Below are positions 24,683 to 34,392 of a stretch of DNA of 64,000 nucleotides, piece after piece. Positions within the stretch are counted from its first letter, which is position 1. Each line of letters opens with the position of its first letter. The DNA is from an uncultured Duncaniella sp. GTDB taxonomy: Bacteria; Bacteroidota; Bacteroidia; Bacteroidales; Muribaculaceae. The stretch lies in assembly GCA_910586665.1 (NCBI GenBank), contig CAJUIX010000008.1, positions 66,021 to 130,020 on the forward strand. Reading direction: 5' to 3'. The notes beneath the pieces were generated by a model that was given only the letters and a program-made list of their open reading frames with translations, had not been told where the DNA came from and did not search any database. Position numbers and translations under genes: made by a program.

Positions 24683-26893
24683 TTACTTGACATAAACCTT
24701 GGTCGTTGTTCCGTCGGCCTTGACGATGATGTTGACGCCGGGCACGAGGCTGTTGTGGCGCACACCGTCGATGGTGTAGATGCGGACGTTCTGGAGATCC
24801 TCGTCAGCGATGATTGAACCGATGCCGGAGGTCTGGAGCTTCTCATTGTAAGCATTAATCTTAGCCTGAACCGCGTCGAGAGCGTTCTGATCAATCTGGT
24901 CAACGTAAGTACCGTTATCAGCTACGCGAGCGAGCTCGTCACCGGCTTTCTGCTTGAGGGCATCAATAGCGGCATCGATAGCAGCCTGGTCCTCGGGGAA
25001 GGTGTTGGTCCAGTCGGACTGGATACCGTTCTTCACAGTGTTATAGCTGTCCTCGACAGTCTTGATGTCGGCGAGGTCGGCATCATAGGCAGCCTGATTG
25101 TCAGCCTTGCGCTGATTTTCCTTGTTCAGAGCTTTCTTCTTATAGGAATCAATCATGCCTTTGATAGCGGCCTGATCGATAGACGCAATCTGTGACTTAT
25201 ACTCACCCTTCTCGGCAACATCCTCAAACTTGCTTTCAACAGCCTTGTTGAGATTGCTGATTTCACGATAAATCTGGAGCTTGTCCTGGTCAAAGTCCTC
25301 GACATTGTCGAAGTCCTTGATTTCAGCAATCACATCCTCGAGAGCCTTGGTGAGCTCGTCGATAATCTGCTTATCGGCCTCGTAGGCAGCCTGGTTCTTG
25401 TTCTTGCGGTCAATCTCGGCCTGAGCCTCAGCCTGGGCGAGCTTGGCTTCCTCGACAAAAGCCTTGATTTCGAGATTAAGGGCTTCGGCAGTCTTACCGA
25501 ATTCCTCTGCCTTGGCAGCGATGGTCTTGTCCTCGTTTGCAGCGTTGACAGCGGCTTCGAGCTGGTCAATCTTGGCGGCAAGTGCATCAACCTTGAAGTT
25601 CTCTACCACGAGGGGGCACTTCTCAGCGATAGTGTCGCCGGCAGCCTTGAGGGCGTCGCGGAGAGCGGCGATTGAAGCTGTTGCAGCGTCAAAAGCAGCC
25701 TTGTTGTCAACGAGAGCCTTCTGAGCGGCCTCGGCGTCAGCGACGAGCTTGGCGATTGAAGCCTCGATAGCAGCCTTGGGTTCCATGACTTTTTCATAGT
25801 CTGTGGCGAGAGAGCCGGCCTTATCGGCAGCCTCGACAGCTGCCTTGAGTTTTGCGATTTCAGCTGCGATAGCCTCACCCTTGAAGTTGTCCTTCACGTC
25901 GGGGCAGGCAGTCTCAATCTTTGCAATCGAGTCAGCGAGCGACTTCTCGAGAGCGGCTACCTCGGCGAGAGCCTTGTCAGCAACAGCCTTGCCATCAATG
26001 AGCTTAATTTCACAGCCTTCGCCGGTGAGTTCATCACCGACCACCTGGCCGATAGTAAATTCGCTAAACTTAATAACTGAATTCTCAGCGATAGTCTCAG
26101 GCACCTTCACATCAAATGTAAGGATATCGCCTGTAGTACCGGTCACTGTGGGACCGAAAGGATTGTACACAACCATCAGGACAGTATTGCCTTTCGGACG
26201 GCCGAGGGCAGAAGTATTCTCGGTAAGACGCTCCACATTCTGATGAGAAGCCTCGATCATATTGTCGGAGTTGGTCATGAAAGAGAAGCCCTCGGGAAGG
26301 GTGATGCGGAATGTAAAATCGCGAACTTCCACAGGATTGTTGAGACCCAGGCTGACAGTAGCTGTACCGCCGGGAGTCACAGAAAGTGCTTCGACAGAAT
26401 AAAGACGGCTTGTGGCTCCGGGGACAACCTTGACAGTTGCAGTGCCACCGTCTACAAGATTATTGCCATCCTTGCCTCCAATAATGATATTCTCAAGTTT
26501 AAGCTCAACTCCGGCTGCTGTAAGAGAGTTGGCCTGCACACGGATTGTGGCAAAAAGACCGGTCGAGTTACGGAAAGAGCGATTGGAAGTAGAGTATACC
26601 ATGAGGTCACGGTTTGCTGCTACATAGTTATGAATATGACCTGCAAGACGGTCAGGGTTTACAGTCACGCTGACCACGCTGAGACCGGCCGAGGGAGTGA
26701 CGTTAAACTGAACAGCTGTAGCATTCTCATCGCAATCCATCATGACCGGGATGTCGATGGTCGAACCGTTACTGATATTGACAGTTTCGGAAGCGAAATA
26801 TATTTTGTTTGCAGCAAAGAGATTGCCTGCTCCAAGAAGCATCATGGCAACAAGCATCAGCTTTCCTGCAAGCTTGTTTTTGAGTAAATTCAT
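24683..26893 (-). CDS. Exported cohesin-like, coiled-coil protein (unit 1 partner)
   Basis: A 736-residue secreted protein of unknown function. The start MNLLKNKLAGK... is chosen because it gives a clean signal peptide; the 26-codon upstream extension includes the preceding terminator region. Two beta-sandwich modules of cohesin-like type follow (about residues 28-150 and 155-315; ETVNISNGSTIDIPVMMD, VTPGGTATVSLGLNNPVEV). Next come several hundred residues of Ala/Lys/Glu-rich helix with repeats beginning NQAAYxAD, then a C-terminal segment VRIYTIDGV...PGVNIIVKADG that resembles type IX sorting signals. It is encoded just after the 2,275-residue dockerin-like protein and is paralogous to 34393-37236. 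Confidence 0.8.
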   Translation of the reverse strand: MNLLKNKLAGKLMLVAMMLLGAGNLFAANKIYFASETVNISNGSTIDIPVMMDCDENATAVQFNVTPSAGLSVVSVTVNPDRLAGHIHNYVAANRDLMVYSTSNRSFRNSTGLFATIRVQANSLTAAGVELKLENIIIGGKDGNNLVDGGTATVKVVPGATSRLYSVEALSVTPGGTATVSLGLNNPVEVRDFTFRITLPEGFSFMTNSDNMIEASHQNVERLTENTSALGRPKGNTVLMVVYNPFGPTVTGTTGDILTFDVKVPETIAENSVIKFSEFTIGQVVGDELTGEGCEIKLIDGKAVADKALAEVAALEKSLADSIAKIETACPDVKDNFKGEAIAAEIAKLKAAVEAADKAGSLATDYEKVMEPKAAIEASIAKLVADAEAAQKALVDNKAAFDAATASIAALRDALKAAGDTIAEKCPLVVENFKVDALAAKIDQLEAAVNAANEDKTIAAKAEEFGKTAEALNLEIKAFVEEAKLAQAEAQAEIDRKNKNQAAYEADKQIIDELTKALEDVIAEIKDFDNVEDFDQDKLQIYREISNLNKAVESKFEDVAEKGEYKSQIASIDQAAIKGMIDSYKKKALNKENQRKADNQAAYDADLADIKTVEDSYNTVKNGIQSDWTNTFPEDQAAIDAAIDALKQKAGDELARVADNGTYVDQIDQNALDAVQAKINAYNEKLQTSGIGSIIADEDLQNVRIYTIDGVRHNSLVPGVNIIVKADGTTTKVYVK

Positions 26894-26927
26894 TGCAATA
26901 ATGATTAAATGGAAAGATTTTTGGTAT

Positions 26928-26967
26928 AAAAAGGGCTGTGTCGCCGTCCGATAAACGGCGGCACAGC
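26928..26967 (-). terminator. Hairpin terminator between giant gene and partner, unit 1
   Basis: A 13-base inverted repeat (26935-26947 with 26955-26967, one G-U pair) is followed on the minus strand by CCTTTTTAT. It lies between the stop of the giant gene and the start of the cohesin-like gene, with only about 35 bases left for any separate promoter. Confidence 0.75.
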
Positions 26968-26994
26968 TCACTTATTTACTTGGATTCAAAGAGA

Positions 26995-29900
26995 TTACTT
27001 ATGATACTCCTTGCTTACAGAACCATCGGCGTTGCGGATGATGTTCACGCCGCGCTGGAGGCCGCGGAGCATCTGGCCGGCAGCATTGTAGATGCGCTGC
27101 TTGAGACCACCGTTGTTGTCGATAACGGTATCCTCGATGCCGGAGGTACCTTCGGGCTTGGCGAGAAGCACTTCAGCACCTGTGCGGGTTGCGAAGATGA
27201 CATTGTCAACATCAAACTTGCCTTCGCCGATAACATCGACGTAGACGACAGCTCCTTCAGAGCCTTCGATAGCAGCGTTATCCATGTTCATGATGACGAT
27301 ACGCTTGCTACTGCTCGAAGTGAGGACATCGTGGGAAGCGACGCGGGCTGCACCCTCGACACCTACGACGGTCATGCCGGCGGGGAGTACGAGGTCGATC
27401 TGACCTGCCACGAACTGCGATGCGTTCTGGATGTTGACCGCATAGCGGCTTACGCCACCTTCAACTCCGCTAAATGCAACGCTGACCATATCAACGCCTC
27501 CGCGTGAGGGTGCTGCACTTCTCGGATGGAAGTCATCATAATTCTTGTTCTGGGCAAGGTTGGCAAGTCTGGTGAGGTCACCGATACCGATTTTCTTGTT
27601 GAAGTCAAGGTCGGCTGCGCGAGCCTTGAGTTCGTCAAGATCCTCGTAAGCGACTTCCTCAAGGATGAGGTTGGCAATCTCGATTACGTCAAGGACATTG
27701 GTCTGCTTGTCGCCGTTGAGGTCACCCGGAGTGTAGGTGTGGTCAGCGACATCGGCAGTTACCTTGCGGATATTCGCGATAACCTGGACCATAGCCTCAT
27801 ACACTTCCTTCATCTTCTTGAGCTCGGACTGTGTAGTCTGAATCTTCTCACGCTCGGCACCAACCACTCTCGCGTCTGCGATAAGGGCATCCTTGTCTGC
27901 TGTGAGGAGGAAGGGACTATTCATTGCTGCAGTGATTCTAATCACCTCTTCATCCCAGACATTCTCGGTTCCCTTGATAGACTCCTGGTAGAGATGAGTT
28001 TCAAGTTTAGTAAGCTTTTCAGCAATCTTACCGTCCTTATAGTCTTCAACCTCTACTGAGGGAAGAGAACCATCAGCGTTAAACTTCCAACGCTCGGCGA
28101 GATTCTTCGCCTTGTTCTTCTCGTTAATCTTGGCTGCGGCGTCGGTAAGGACAGACTGGATAGCGGTAATCTTATCATTGAAATGCTTGATAAGCACTTC
28201 CTGGTCCTTCTTCTGATCCGCTACTTCGTCAGCTTCAGCATCAGCTTTGATCTTAGCCTTGGCGATGTAGTCATTCTTCAGGAATTCACCAAGTTTGGCG
28301 AGCCTGTCGGCATAAGACTTATGATCCTTGAGGAGACCTTCGGCAACCTTGTTGCTCTCGTCAACATAAGCCTGGTCTTTCTTCATACCGGTAATATCCT
28401 TACCATCACCGTTAAGATACTTATCAACTGCGGCCTCAATCTCGTCAAGGGTGAGGAGGTAGTTGTCCTTCTGAAGGATGATGATTGCAGTCTCGGCAGA
28501 AATCTTCTGGTCGAGGGCAGCCATCTGAGCGGGATAGTCAGCATTGTTGAAGTCGGCATACTTGGGCTGGACAGCCTCGGGATCGGCGTTCTTGTAGAAC
28601 TCGGCAGCCTCATTGACCTTGGCGATAACCTCGGTGTAGCGCTTGCTTACGACAGCCTTGGCAGTGAGCTTGGCAGAATCCTTGTCGGCTCCGGGAAGAG
28701 CGTTTTTGAATTCATTTTCAAGAGTGGTAAGCTCACCTTCGAGGGCGAGGAAATCGGCCTGGAGAGCCTTGATTGCGGCAATCTTGGCAGGGTCACCGTC
28801 AAGCTTCTTGGCTGCTTCGAAATCAGTAAAGACACCCTCCGAGAGACCCCAGAGCTCCTTCTGAAGCGCGGTCACGCGAGCCTTGGTCTCGTCGCTGACT
28901 TCGACCTTGGCATTGATGAGCGCTGTAAGAGCAGCGTTGACTGCTCCCCATTCGGTCTGGAGGGCGAGAAGCTCGGCATTACCCACTCTCTGATAGTCAA
29001 GGTGCAAGTCATCATTGAAGGCCTTGGTCTTGCTATCAATATTGTCCTGCTTATCCTGAGTCCAGCCGGATTTAGCAGCATCAATTGCATCCTTAACATT
29101 TGCAAGGCGTGTTGTAGCCTGGTTGTAAGAGTTGTTAGCGGCAGCAAGTGAGTTGGCAAAGCCCTTGAGCTCATTGTAAGAAGCCTCTACGCCGTCCGTA
29201 TAGGCTTTCATATTTGCGTCATACTTGGCATCTGTAACCTTGTCGTTATAGAGCTTATCATACTCGCTAACGACAGAATTGTATTTCGACACGAGGTCAG
29301 AAATCCAAATATTGAGGTTGGCCTTATTCTCGGTAGCGTCAATAGCTGTGAACTTCTTGGCATTGGTCTCTTTAGCAACCTTAGCCTTGAACTCTGTGAC
29401 TTTGTTGATAGCAGTCTTGAGATCGTCGGGCACCTTATTGCCATAAGGAGCAGTCCACTCGCTGATACGCTGGTCGACGACGGCTACACGGGCTGCCCAG
29501 TACTGTGCTGCATAACCTTCCAGCTGCTCCTCACTATAAGCCTTGACCTTGTCAAGCTGGTCGGCGATGTTAGACATCACGAGAGCAAGCTTGTTCTTGG
29601 TCATATCAGTGTTATAGTTATTTGCATAGAGCTTGGCGGCTTCTACAATTGCAGTATTGGCGGCTGCAAAGATGTCTGATTTGAAGTTGTTCTTAATCTC
29701 TTTAGCATCGTACTTGTCAGTATTCTTGATGTCATTGATACCGAGATTATCAAAGGCGTCGCTATTAGTTGTATAATTTTCGTTCGCCTTTGTATTGAGA
29801 CCCTCAACATCAGAAGTAGTAACTTTTATCGGATTGCCGTCTTTGTCCTTCACTACTGTAGGAGTTGCCGTTGCAGAACCTGCATAGTACTCCATAGCAG

Positions 29901-32900
29901 CCATGTTCATATATTTCGTCATCTGGCTCTTGTAGCCGTCGAGCGTGCTCTGGGATTCATCGGCAAGATCGAGCGGTTTTTTCTCGACATTAGAGGCATC
30001 CTTAGTTGCGAAGTTGGCCTTAGTAAGAACCGTGTTCGCATTAGTCTTCTCGTTGAAGGCCTTGTTTGCCAGCGTGTTGGCAGTTTCGATCTTATGAATT
30101 TCACCCTTCTCGGCACCTGTGAGGAGCTCAGCGTCAATGAGGCCGCTTACAAATTTACCATCATTATTAACATCATAGGAGGGAACTTTCGTAGGATCAT
30201 CCGGATTGAGGAACTTGCTATAACCGAGATTGGTCACCTGACGGTATGCGCTATTCATCGAGAGAGTCTCGGAATATGTGTTAAACAGCTTGGTGTATTT
30301 GGCGTTAGCACCGGTACCGTTCCAGTTCTCGAGCATGAAGTTGGTGTTGGCGTTGCGCACCTCGGTAGCATAGTTGTCGTCAAGGTTACTCTGAACCTTG
30401 TCGGCGATAGCCTGGAGTTCGGCAAGTTTGGCAAGATTTGTCACCTCGTCGGCAACAGACTTACCTGCATTGTAAGAAGCTGCGATGTCGTCAAGATATT
30501 TGACAATGCCGCTTTCGAGAGCGTCGGTATCGGTCTTCCAGGGGTTGAAGCCGGGGTTCTTGTCATTGATAGTCTTAACAAGCGAAGTGATCTGCTGACG
30601 GAGTGCATCGGCCTTCTGTCCGATTTCCTGATACTTGGTATGGTTGGCAACCAGATCCTGCTGTGTTTTGGCAGCTGCGGTCTTGAGGGCCTCGATCTTG
30701 GGAAGATATTCAGCCTTTATAGCGGCAGCATTCTTGCTTTGGTCTTTGCTCTTGACCGCTTCGAGAATCTTCTTTCCATAATCCTCGGCTGTCTTCTTGT
30801 ATTCATCAACCAGTTTCTTGTAGGTAGCGTTGGCAGTGCCGTCGCCGGTAAGCGGGTTAAGCCTGCTGTTCTCATCTTCAAGATTTTTGATTGCGCCATT
30901 GGCACCTGTCAGACTGCCGTCAAGCTCGGAATAAGCATTGACGTTTGCGAGAGTCTTGGCAGCACCGTCCTTGAGCTTCTTGACATCCTTGGTGATGAAG
31001 TCGTTGACCTTGTTGTAGAGAGCCGTAGCCTTGTCATCTGCACCCTTATCGATAGCGGCTGTATATGCCTTATATACCTCACCACCGTCGACAAGCTTAC
31101 TGTTTGCATTGTCGGTGTAAGTATCGAGATTTACATTCTCACCATATACAGGCACATCGTTGAGAATATTGTCAACGCTTTCGATTGCGGCATCAATCTC
31201 GGCGATAGCGTCCTTGGCCGCCTGGAAGTTGGCCTTGGAAGCAGCCTTGTTGAAGTCTACACGCTGGTCTTTGATAGCCTTGTTCAATTCAGTGACATCA
31301 TCATTTGCGCCAAAAGTTATAAGGGCCTCGGCGAGGGCTCTAAGGTCTTCCTCAAACTTGTCGCAGAACTTATCTGCCTCAAGTGCGAGATCGGCGGCAC
31401 GCTTGGCAAGAGTCACATTCTGATTGCCGACTTTGATGACCATCTTGTCGAGATACATCTGGCGGGAGAAATTGACAACGACAGGCTTGCCGTCCTTCTC
31501 GCCCATATAGTAGTCAGCACCGGCGATAATCTTGGCATCTGTACCGATATACTTGGCGAGGGCGTCAACGAGGTTGCCGCAGTATGCGCTCTGGAAAGCT
31601 GCAATAAGGCCCTTCTTTTCGCTTGTGCCATTGAGAAGGTCTTCGTGAGTCTTTACAGAGGTCACGACAGCTTTATAGGCATCTGTCTTTCCGTCAACAT
31701 CATCAGCTGTGAGCTTGTTGATATTTGCAAGATCGTCAGCAAGAATCTTCTGAGTCAGACGGGTAAGAGTCTCGTTGTTGACATCGGCAACAGCCTTCTG
31801 CATACCCTTCACTGAAGTGGCGAGCGTGACAGGGCCGCCATCACCGTTGAGGGCATCAACCTGATTGGCATAGTCAGCCTGCTCCTTTGTGATGACGTTA
31901 TTCTTAGTAAGGGTTACCTTGGTCACAAGACCGGCATCATTCATTGTCGTTGTATAGAAGTCACCTCTAACAAGTGTTTCGTCCTTCATATATGCCATCC
32001 AGGTGTCGTCGGTGAGACGCTTGTCGCCGGTAATACCGTAGGCAGCTGCAACAGCAGCCTTAACCTGGTTAAGTTTTGCCTGGGCCTTATCCTTGTAAGT
32101 CTTGATGGAATTCACGAAGCCATCGGGCACAGTCTTGCCTGCGACAGTATTGAACTTATCAGTAAGTTCTTTGACGATTGCGTCGGCAACCTTCTTGTTA
32201 TTGAGCTGTTTGAGGCGCCAGTCGTCAGCTGTTGCCTTGATTTTTGCGAGAGAACCGTCCTCTTCGTCCTCATTGGCAGCATCCTCAAGCAACCCTTTTA
32301 CATACTTAGCAAAGCCTCTAACAACAACATCTTTATCATCCTTCTCTACCTCGCCGAAAGCACCAATTACACTCTTAAGAGTAATTTTCTCAGCCTCGGT
32401 GTCGACATCGAAGTTCGCGTTGATTTCATTCCATTTATCGGTAAGCTGCTTTGCATACTCATTGGTCACAACGCTCGCAAATTCAGGCTCATAGCCGTTG
32501 AACTCACGCTGAAGCTTATCATAGAGAGCTTTGGCTTTGATATAGTTGTTATAGTTATAATTCTTCACTTCAACAGGCTTGCCATCTACCATAACTGTCT
32601 CTACGCCTGCGGTGAAGCCATCGTATGCATTAAGATCATCGTTTTCAACACCGGCAGCTGCGCACGCACGCTCATAGGTAGTCTCGTAAGCGTTAAGATT
32701 CTTAGAGTGGTTCTTGTAGGCAGAGCCTTTTTTGTCTGCAAGCTTTCCGGCCTCGTAGTCGGCGTCGAGAGCAGTCTTGATGGCGTTGACATTCTCGATA
32801 AGCTTCTTCACATCCTCCAAAGCTGACTTCAGAAGGGCAAGCTTGGTAGCGTTCTGCTGGTTTGCAGGCTTGGCGGACTCTTCCTTGATGAGACGCTCAA

Positions 32901-33822
32901 GTTCTGCACTGACGGTCACCTTTTCAGAGCCAAACTTATCCGCATCACCCTTGGTGAGCTTGGTGGCAAGGGTGCTCTGCTTAGCGCTCAGTTCCTGATA
33001 GTTAGCGAGATTGTCGAGAACAGCCTGGTGAGCTTTGTTGGCAGCATCGACCTTGGCATTGTGGGCGGCGACGTCGGCCTTCAGAGTCTCGCCGTCGGCA
33101 GCATACTTATTGGGGCTCTTGAAGAATTCGCCTTTGTCATATGCGTCAAAGAGAACTTCCGCATCTTCTTCTTTTTCTGCAGTGGCAAGAGCGGCAAGTT
33201 TCTCAGAAAGGGCATCAACCCTCTTCCTAAGCTCGACACCCTGCTTCTCGAGATCGTCCTGGCCGGTTATGCCGGAAGTAAGCGAATGGATGAAGTTATC
33301 GCCGCTGATAAGAGTGTTGAGCGCAGCAAGGGCACCCAAAGTATTGTCGCTGAAGTCATAGACCAGCTCGAAATTCATCGAGGTGAAAGAGAAGCCATTT
33401 TTCAGACCATTTGCGTCAGGAGTAATAACAATAGTCACATCAGCCTTGTCTGTTTCCACACGGAAACCGTCTCTCATCTTATCTTCCACACGAATCTGGG
33501 AACCGCTGACAGGCTCGCCGTCACCGACCTGGATTGTCAAATTTGAACCCTTGGTGAGCTCTTTTATCTCCAGGATGTAGTTTCCCTTAGGAAGATTGCT
33601 ATAAGTACGGGAAAGTTTGGTTATACCGGGAAGACAGGTCACACCTGCGTTATCCTTAAACTCTACTTTTGTACCGTCAGCGTCATTGTTGGCGCCAATC
33701 CAACGGTCAAGATCGGTAGCGTCAGTCGGCTGCTTGGCCAAATGTGTGAGGTCAACGTTTGCCAGTGCCGGGAAAGCCACTGGTGTAGTCATCAATAAAG
33801 AAAGTAGTACTTCTTTTTTCAT
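26995..33822 (-). CDS. Giant exported helical protein with dockerin-like module (unit 1)
   Basis: A 2,275-residue secreted protein. The signal peptide MKKEVLLSLLMTTPVAFPALA is identical to that of the second giant. An N-terminal beta domain (about residues 22-160; YSNLPKGNYILEI) is followed by about 1,850 residues of predicted helical, coiled-coil-like sequence rich in Ala, Lys, Asp, Asn and Leu. A dockerin-like module (about 2032-2095) has two calcium-loop repeats, GDLNGDKQTNVLDVIEI and ADLDFNKKIGIGDLTRL. After it come a cohesin-like beta domain and a sorting-type C-terminus (TSGIEDTVIDNNGG, RGVNIIRNADG). It is probably surface-exposed and fibrous. The function is unknown; a stalk or adhesin is inferred. 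Confidence 0.82.
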   Translation of the reverse strand: MKKEVLLSLLMTTPVAFPALANVDLTHLAKQPTDATDLDRWIGANNDADGTKVEFKDNAGVTCLPGITKLSRTYSNLPKGNYILEIKELTKGSNLTIQVGDGEPVSGSQIRVEDKMRDGFRVETDKADVTIVITPDANGLKNGFSFTSMNFELVYDFSDNTLGALAALNTLISGDNFIHSLTSGITGQDDLEKQGVELRKRVDALSEKLAALATAEKEEDAEVLFDAYDKGEFFKSPNKYAADGETLKADVAAHNAKVDAANKAHQAVLDNLANYQELSAKQSTLATKLTKGDADKFGSEKVTVSAELERLIKEESAKPANQQNATKLALLKSALEDVKKLIENVNAIKTALDADYEAGKLADKKGSAYKNHSKNLNAYETTYERACAAAGVENDDLNAYDGFTAGVETVMVDGKPVEVKNYNYNNYIKAKALYDKLQREFNGYEPEFASVVTNEYAKQLTDKWNEINANFDVDTEAEKITLKSVIGAFGEVEKDDKDVVVRGFAKYVKGLLEDAANEDEEDGSLAKIKATADDWRLKQLNNKKVADAIVKELTDKFNTVAGKTVPDGFVNSIKTYKDKAQAKLNQVKAAVAAAYGITGDKRLTDDTWMAYMKDETLVRGDFYTTTMNDAGLVTKVTLTKNNVITKEQADYANQVDALNGDGGPVTLATSVKGMQKAVADVNNETLTRLTQKILADDLANINKLTADDVDGKTDAYKAVVTSVKTHEDLLNGTSEKKGLIAAFQSAYCGNLVDALAKYIGTDAKIIAGADYYMGEKDGKPVVVNFSRQMYLDKMVIKVGNQNVTLAKRAADLALEADKFCDKFEEDLRALAEALITFGANDDVTELNKAIKDQRVDFNKAASKANFQAAKDAIAEIDAAIESVDNILNDVPVYGENVNLDTYTDNANSKLVDGGEVYKAYTAAIDKGADDKATALYNKVNDFITKDVKKLKDGAAKTLANVNAYSELDGSLTGANGAIKNLEDENSRLNPLTGDGTANATYKKLVDEYKKTAEDYGKKILEAVKSKDQSKNAAAIKAEYLPKIEALKTAAAKTQQDLVANHTKYQEIGQKADALRQQITSLVKTINDKNPGFNPWKTDTDALESGIVKYLDDIAASYNAGKSVADEVTNLAKLAELQAIADKVQSNLDDNYATEVRNANTNFMLENWNGTGANAKYTKLFNTYSETLSMNSAYRQVTNLGYSKFLNPDDPTKVPSYDVNNDGKFVSGLIDAELLTGAEKGEIHKIETANTLANKAFNEKTNANTVLTKANFATKDASNVEKKPLDLADESQSTLDGYKSQMTKYMNMAAMEYYAGSATATPTVVKDKDGNPIKVTTSDVEGLNTKANENYTTNSDAFDNLGINDIKNTDKYDAKEIKNNFKSDIFAAANTAIVEAAKLYANNYNTDMTKNKLALVMSNIADQLDKVKAYSEEQLEGYAAQYWAARVAVVDQRISEWTAPYGNKVPDDLKTAINKVTEFKAKVAKETNAKKFTAIDATENKANLNIWISDLVSKYNSVVSEYDKLYNDKVTDAKYDANMKAYTDGVEASYNELKGFANSLAAANNSYNQATTRLANVKDAIDAAKSGWTQDKQDNIDSKTKAFNDDLHLDYQRVGNAELLALQTEWGAVNAALTALINAKVEVSDETKARVTALQKELWGLSEGVFTDFEAAKKLDGDPAKIAAIKALQADFLALEGELTTLENEFKNALPGADKDSAKLTAKAVVSKRYTEVIAKVNEAAEFYKNADPEAVQPKYADFNNADYPAQMAALDQKISAETAIIILQKDNYLLTLDEIEAAVDKYLNGDGKDITGMKKDQAYVDESNKVAEGLLKDHKSYADRLAKLGEFLKNDYIAKAKIKADAEADEVADQKKDQEVLIKHFNDKITAIQSVLTDAAAKINEKNKAKNLAERWKFNADGSLPSVEVEDYKDGKIAEKLTKLETHLYQESIKGTENVWDEEVIRITAAMNSPFLLTADKDALIADARVVGAEREKIQTTQSELKKMKEVYEAMVQVIANIRKVTADVADHTYTPGDLNGDKQTNVLDVIEIANLILEEVAYEDLDELKARAADLDFNKKIGIGDLTRLANLAQNKNYDDFHPRSAAPSRGGVDMVSVAFSGVEGGVSRYAVNIQNASQFVAGQIDLVLPAGMTVVGVEGAARVASHDVLTSSSSKRIVIMNMDNAAIEGSEGAVVYVDVIGEGKFDVDNVIFATRTGAEVLLAKPEGTSGIEDTVIDNNGGLKQRIYNAAGQMLRGLQRGVNIIRNADGSVSKEYHK

Positions 33823-34198
33823 GATTTAAAGTTTAAATTAATATTTGTTTTGCACTTTGTTTGATTTGCGATAAATTGGGTTTCAATTTGTTATGGACGC
33901 TTTGAACGTCTCCGCGAAGACTATTGTCGGGTGTGTTGATGTCGCGACACATGTATTCCATATCAACTATAGTCGGCACAAAAGTAAACAAAAGTTCACA
34001 AATTACCCCCCCCGGTAGTTAATTAATGTTAAATGGTTTGTTAAAGGTGAAATTTCCGTGAAATCGGGCTTTGTTTTAACAAAAAATGCAAAATTTTGGC
34101 CAATAAAGGTTAATTTTTCGGACTACTTTCATGTTTCATGGCTTACAAAGTTAATATTTTAGCCCATTTCTGCCAAAAATGCGTGCATCGGGGATGCG
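33761..34198 (-). repeat. 438-base direct repeat, copy 1 (promoter, leader, signal peptide)
   Basis: Matches 44120-44557 base for base at a constant offset of 10,359, with mismatches only at 34161 and 34183. It covers the region upstream of the giant gene, the presumed promoter, the whole leader and the codons of the signal peptide. The sequences diverge abruptly inside the coding region after the signal peptide. Confidence 0.95.
33979..33986 (-). promoter_or_regulatory. Candidate -7 box of giant gene 1
   Basis: On the minus strand this reads TACTTTTG, matching TAnnTTTG, about 157 bases before the start codon. TTTG motifs lie upstream, but at 12 bases rather than the usual 19-21. The leader between the box and the start is identical in both units and can form several small hairpins. 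Confidence 0.4.
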
Positions 34199-34205
34199 GG
34201 GGTGC

Positions 34206-34245
34206 AAAAAAACAGCCTGCACAGCATCTCACGATGACGTGCAGG
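34206..34245 (-). terminator. Terminator of the second cohesin/dockerin unit
   Basis: Same stem as at 24485-24514 (34216-34245), followed on the minus strand by CTGTTTTTTTG. Confidence 0.75.
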
Positions 34246-34321
34246 CTCCGGTAAAAGTTTGTCCGGCCGTTGTCCGGCCGAATGTGCAATAAATACAAAT
34301 TTTCCCGGTTGTGTCTTTAAG
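34216..34321 (-). repeat. 106-base 3' element, copy 2
   Basis: Identical over all 106 bases to 24485-24590. The flanking bases differ at once on both sides, so the element itself is the conserved unit. Confidence 0.9.
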
Positions 34322-34336
34322 ATTTTTTCTTGGTGA

Positions 34337-34363
34337 CGGGTCGCGCGTATCAGGCGCGGCCCG
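34337..34363 (-). other. GC-rich hairpin in the 3' untranslated region, copy 2
   Basis: Same 10-base stem and 7-base loop as at 24626-24652, about 30 bases after the stop codon. Confidence 0.5.
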
Positions 34364-34392
34364 CCTATGGTAGAGTGTCAGGTTAACGGAGA

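Larger units (their letters stand above)
34199..34392. other. Rest of the intergenic region between units
   Basis: No gene is seen. It holds the terminator and 3' element of unit 2 (34206-34321) and a conserved GC-rich hairpin (34337-34363) next to the cohesin-like gene's stop codon. Confidence 0.6.

Noticed and set aside
26893..26971. Upstream start codons of the two cohesin-like genes (26971 and 37323)
   Set aside because: These extensions would translate the terminator hairpin and hide the signal peptide. The MNLLKN starts fit much better.
30094..31815. A 573-codon open frame on the plus strand antisense to giant gene 1 (and a 322-codon one at 28183-29151)
   Set aside because: The giant gene's frame has coherent domains and signal peptide. 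The antisense frames give low-complexity translations created by biased codon use.
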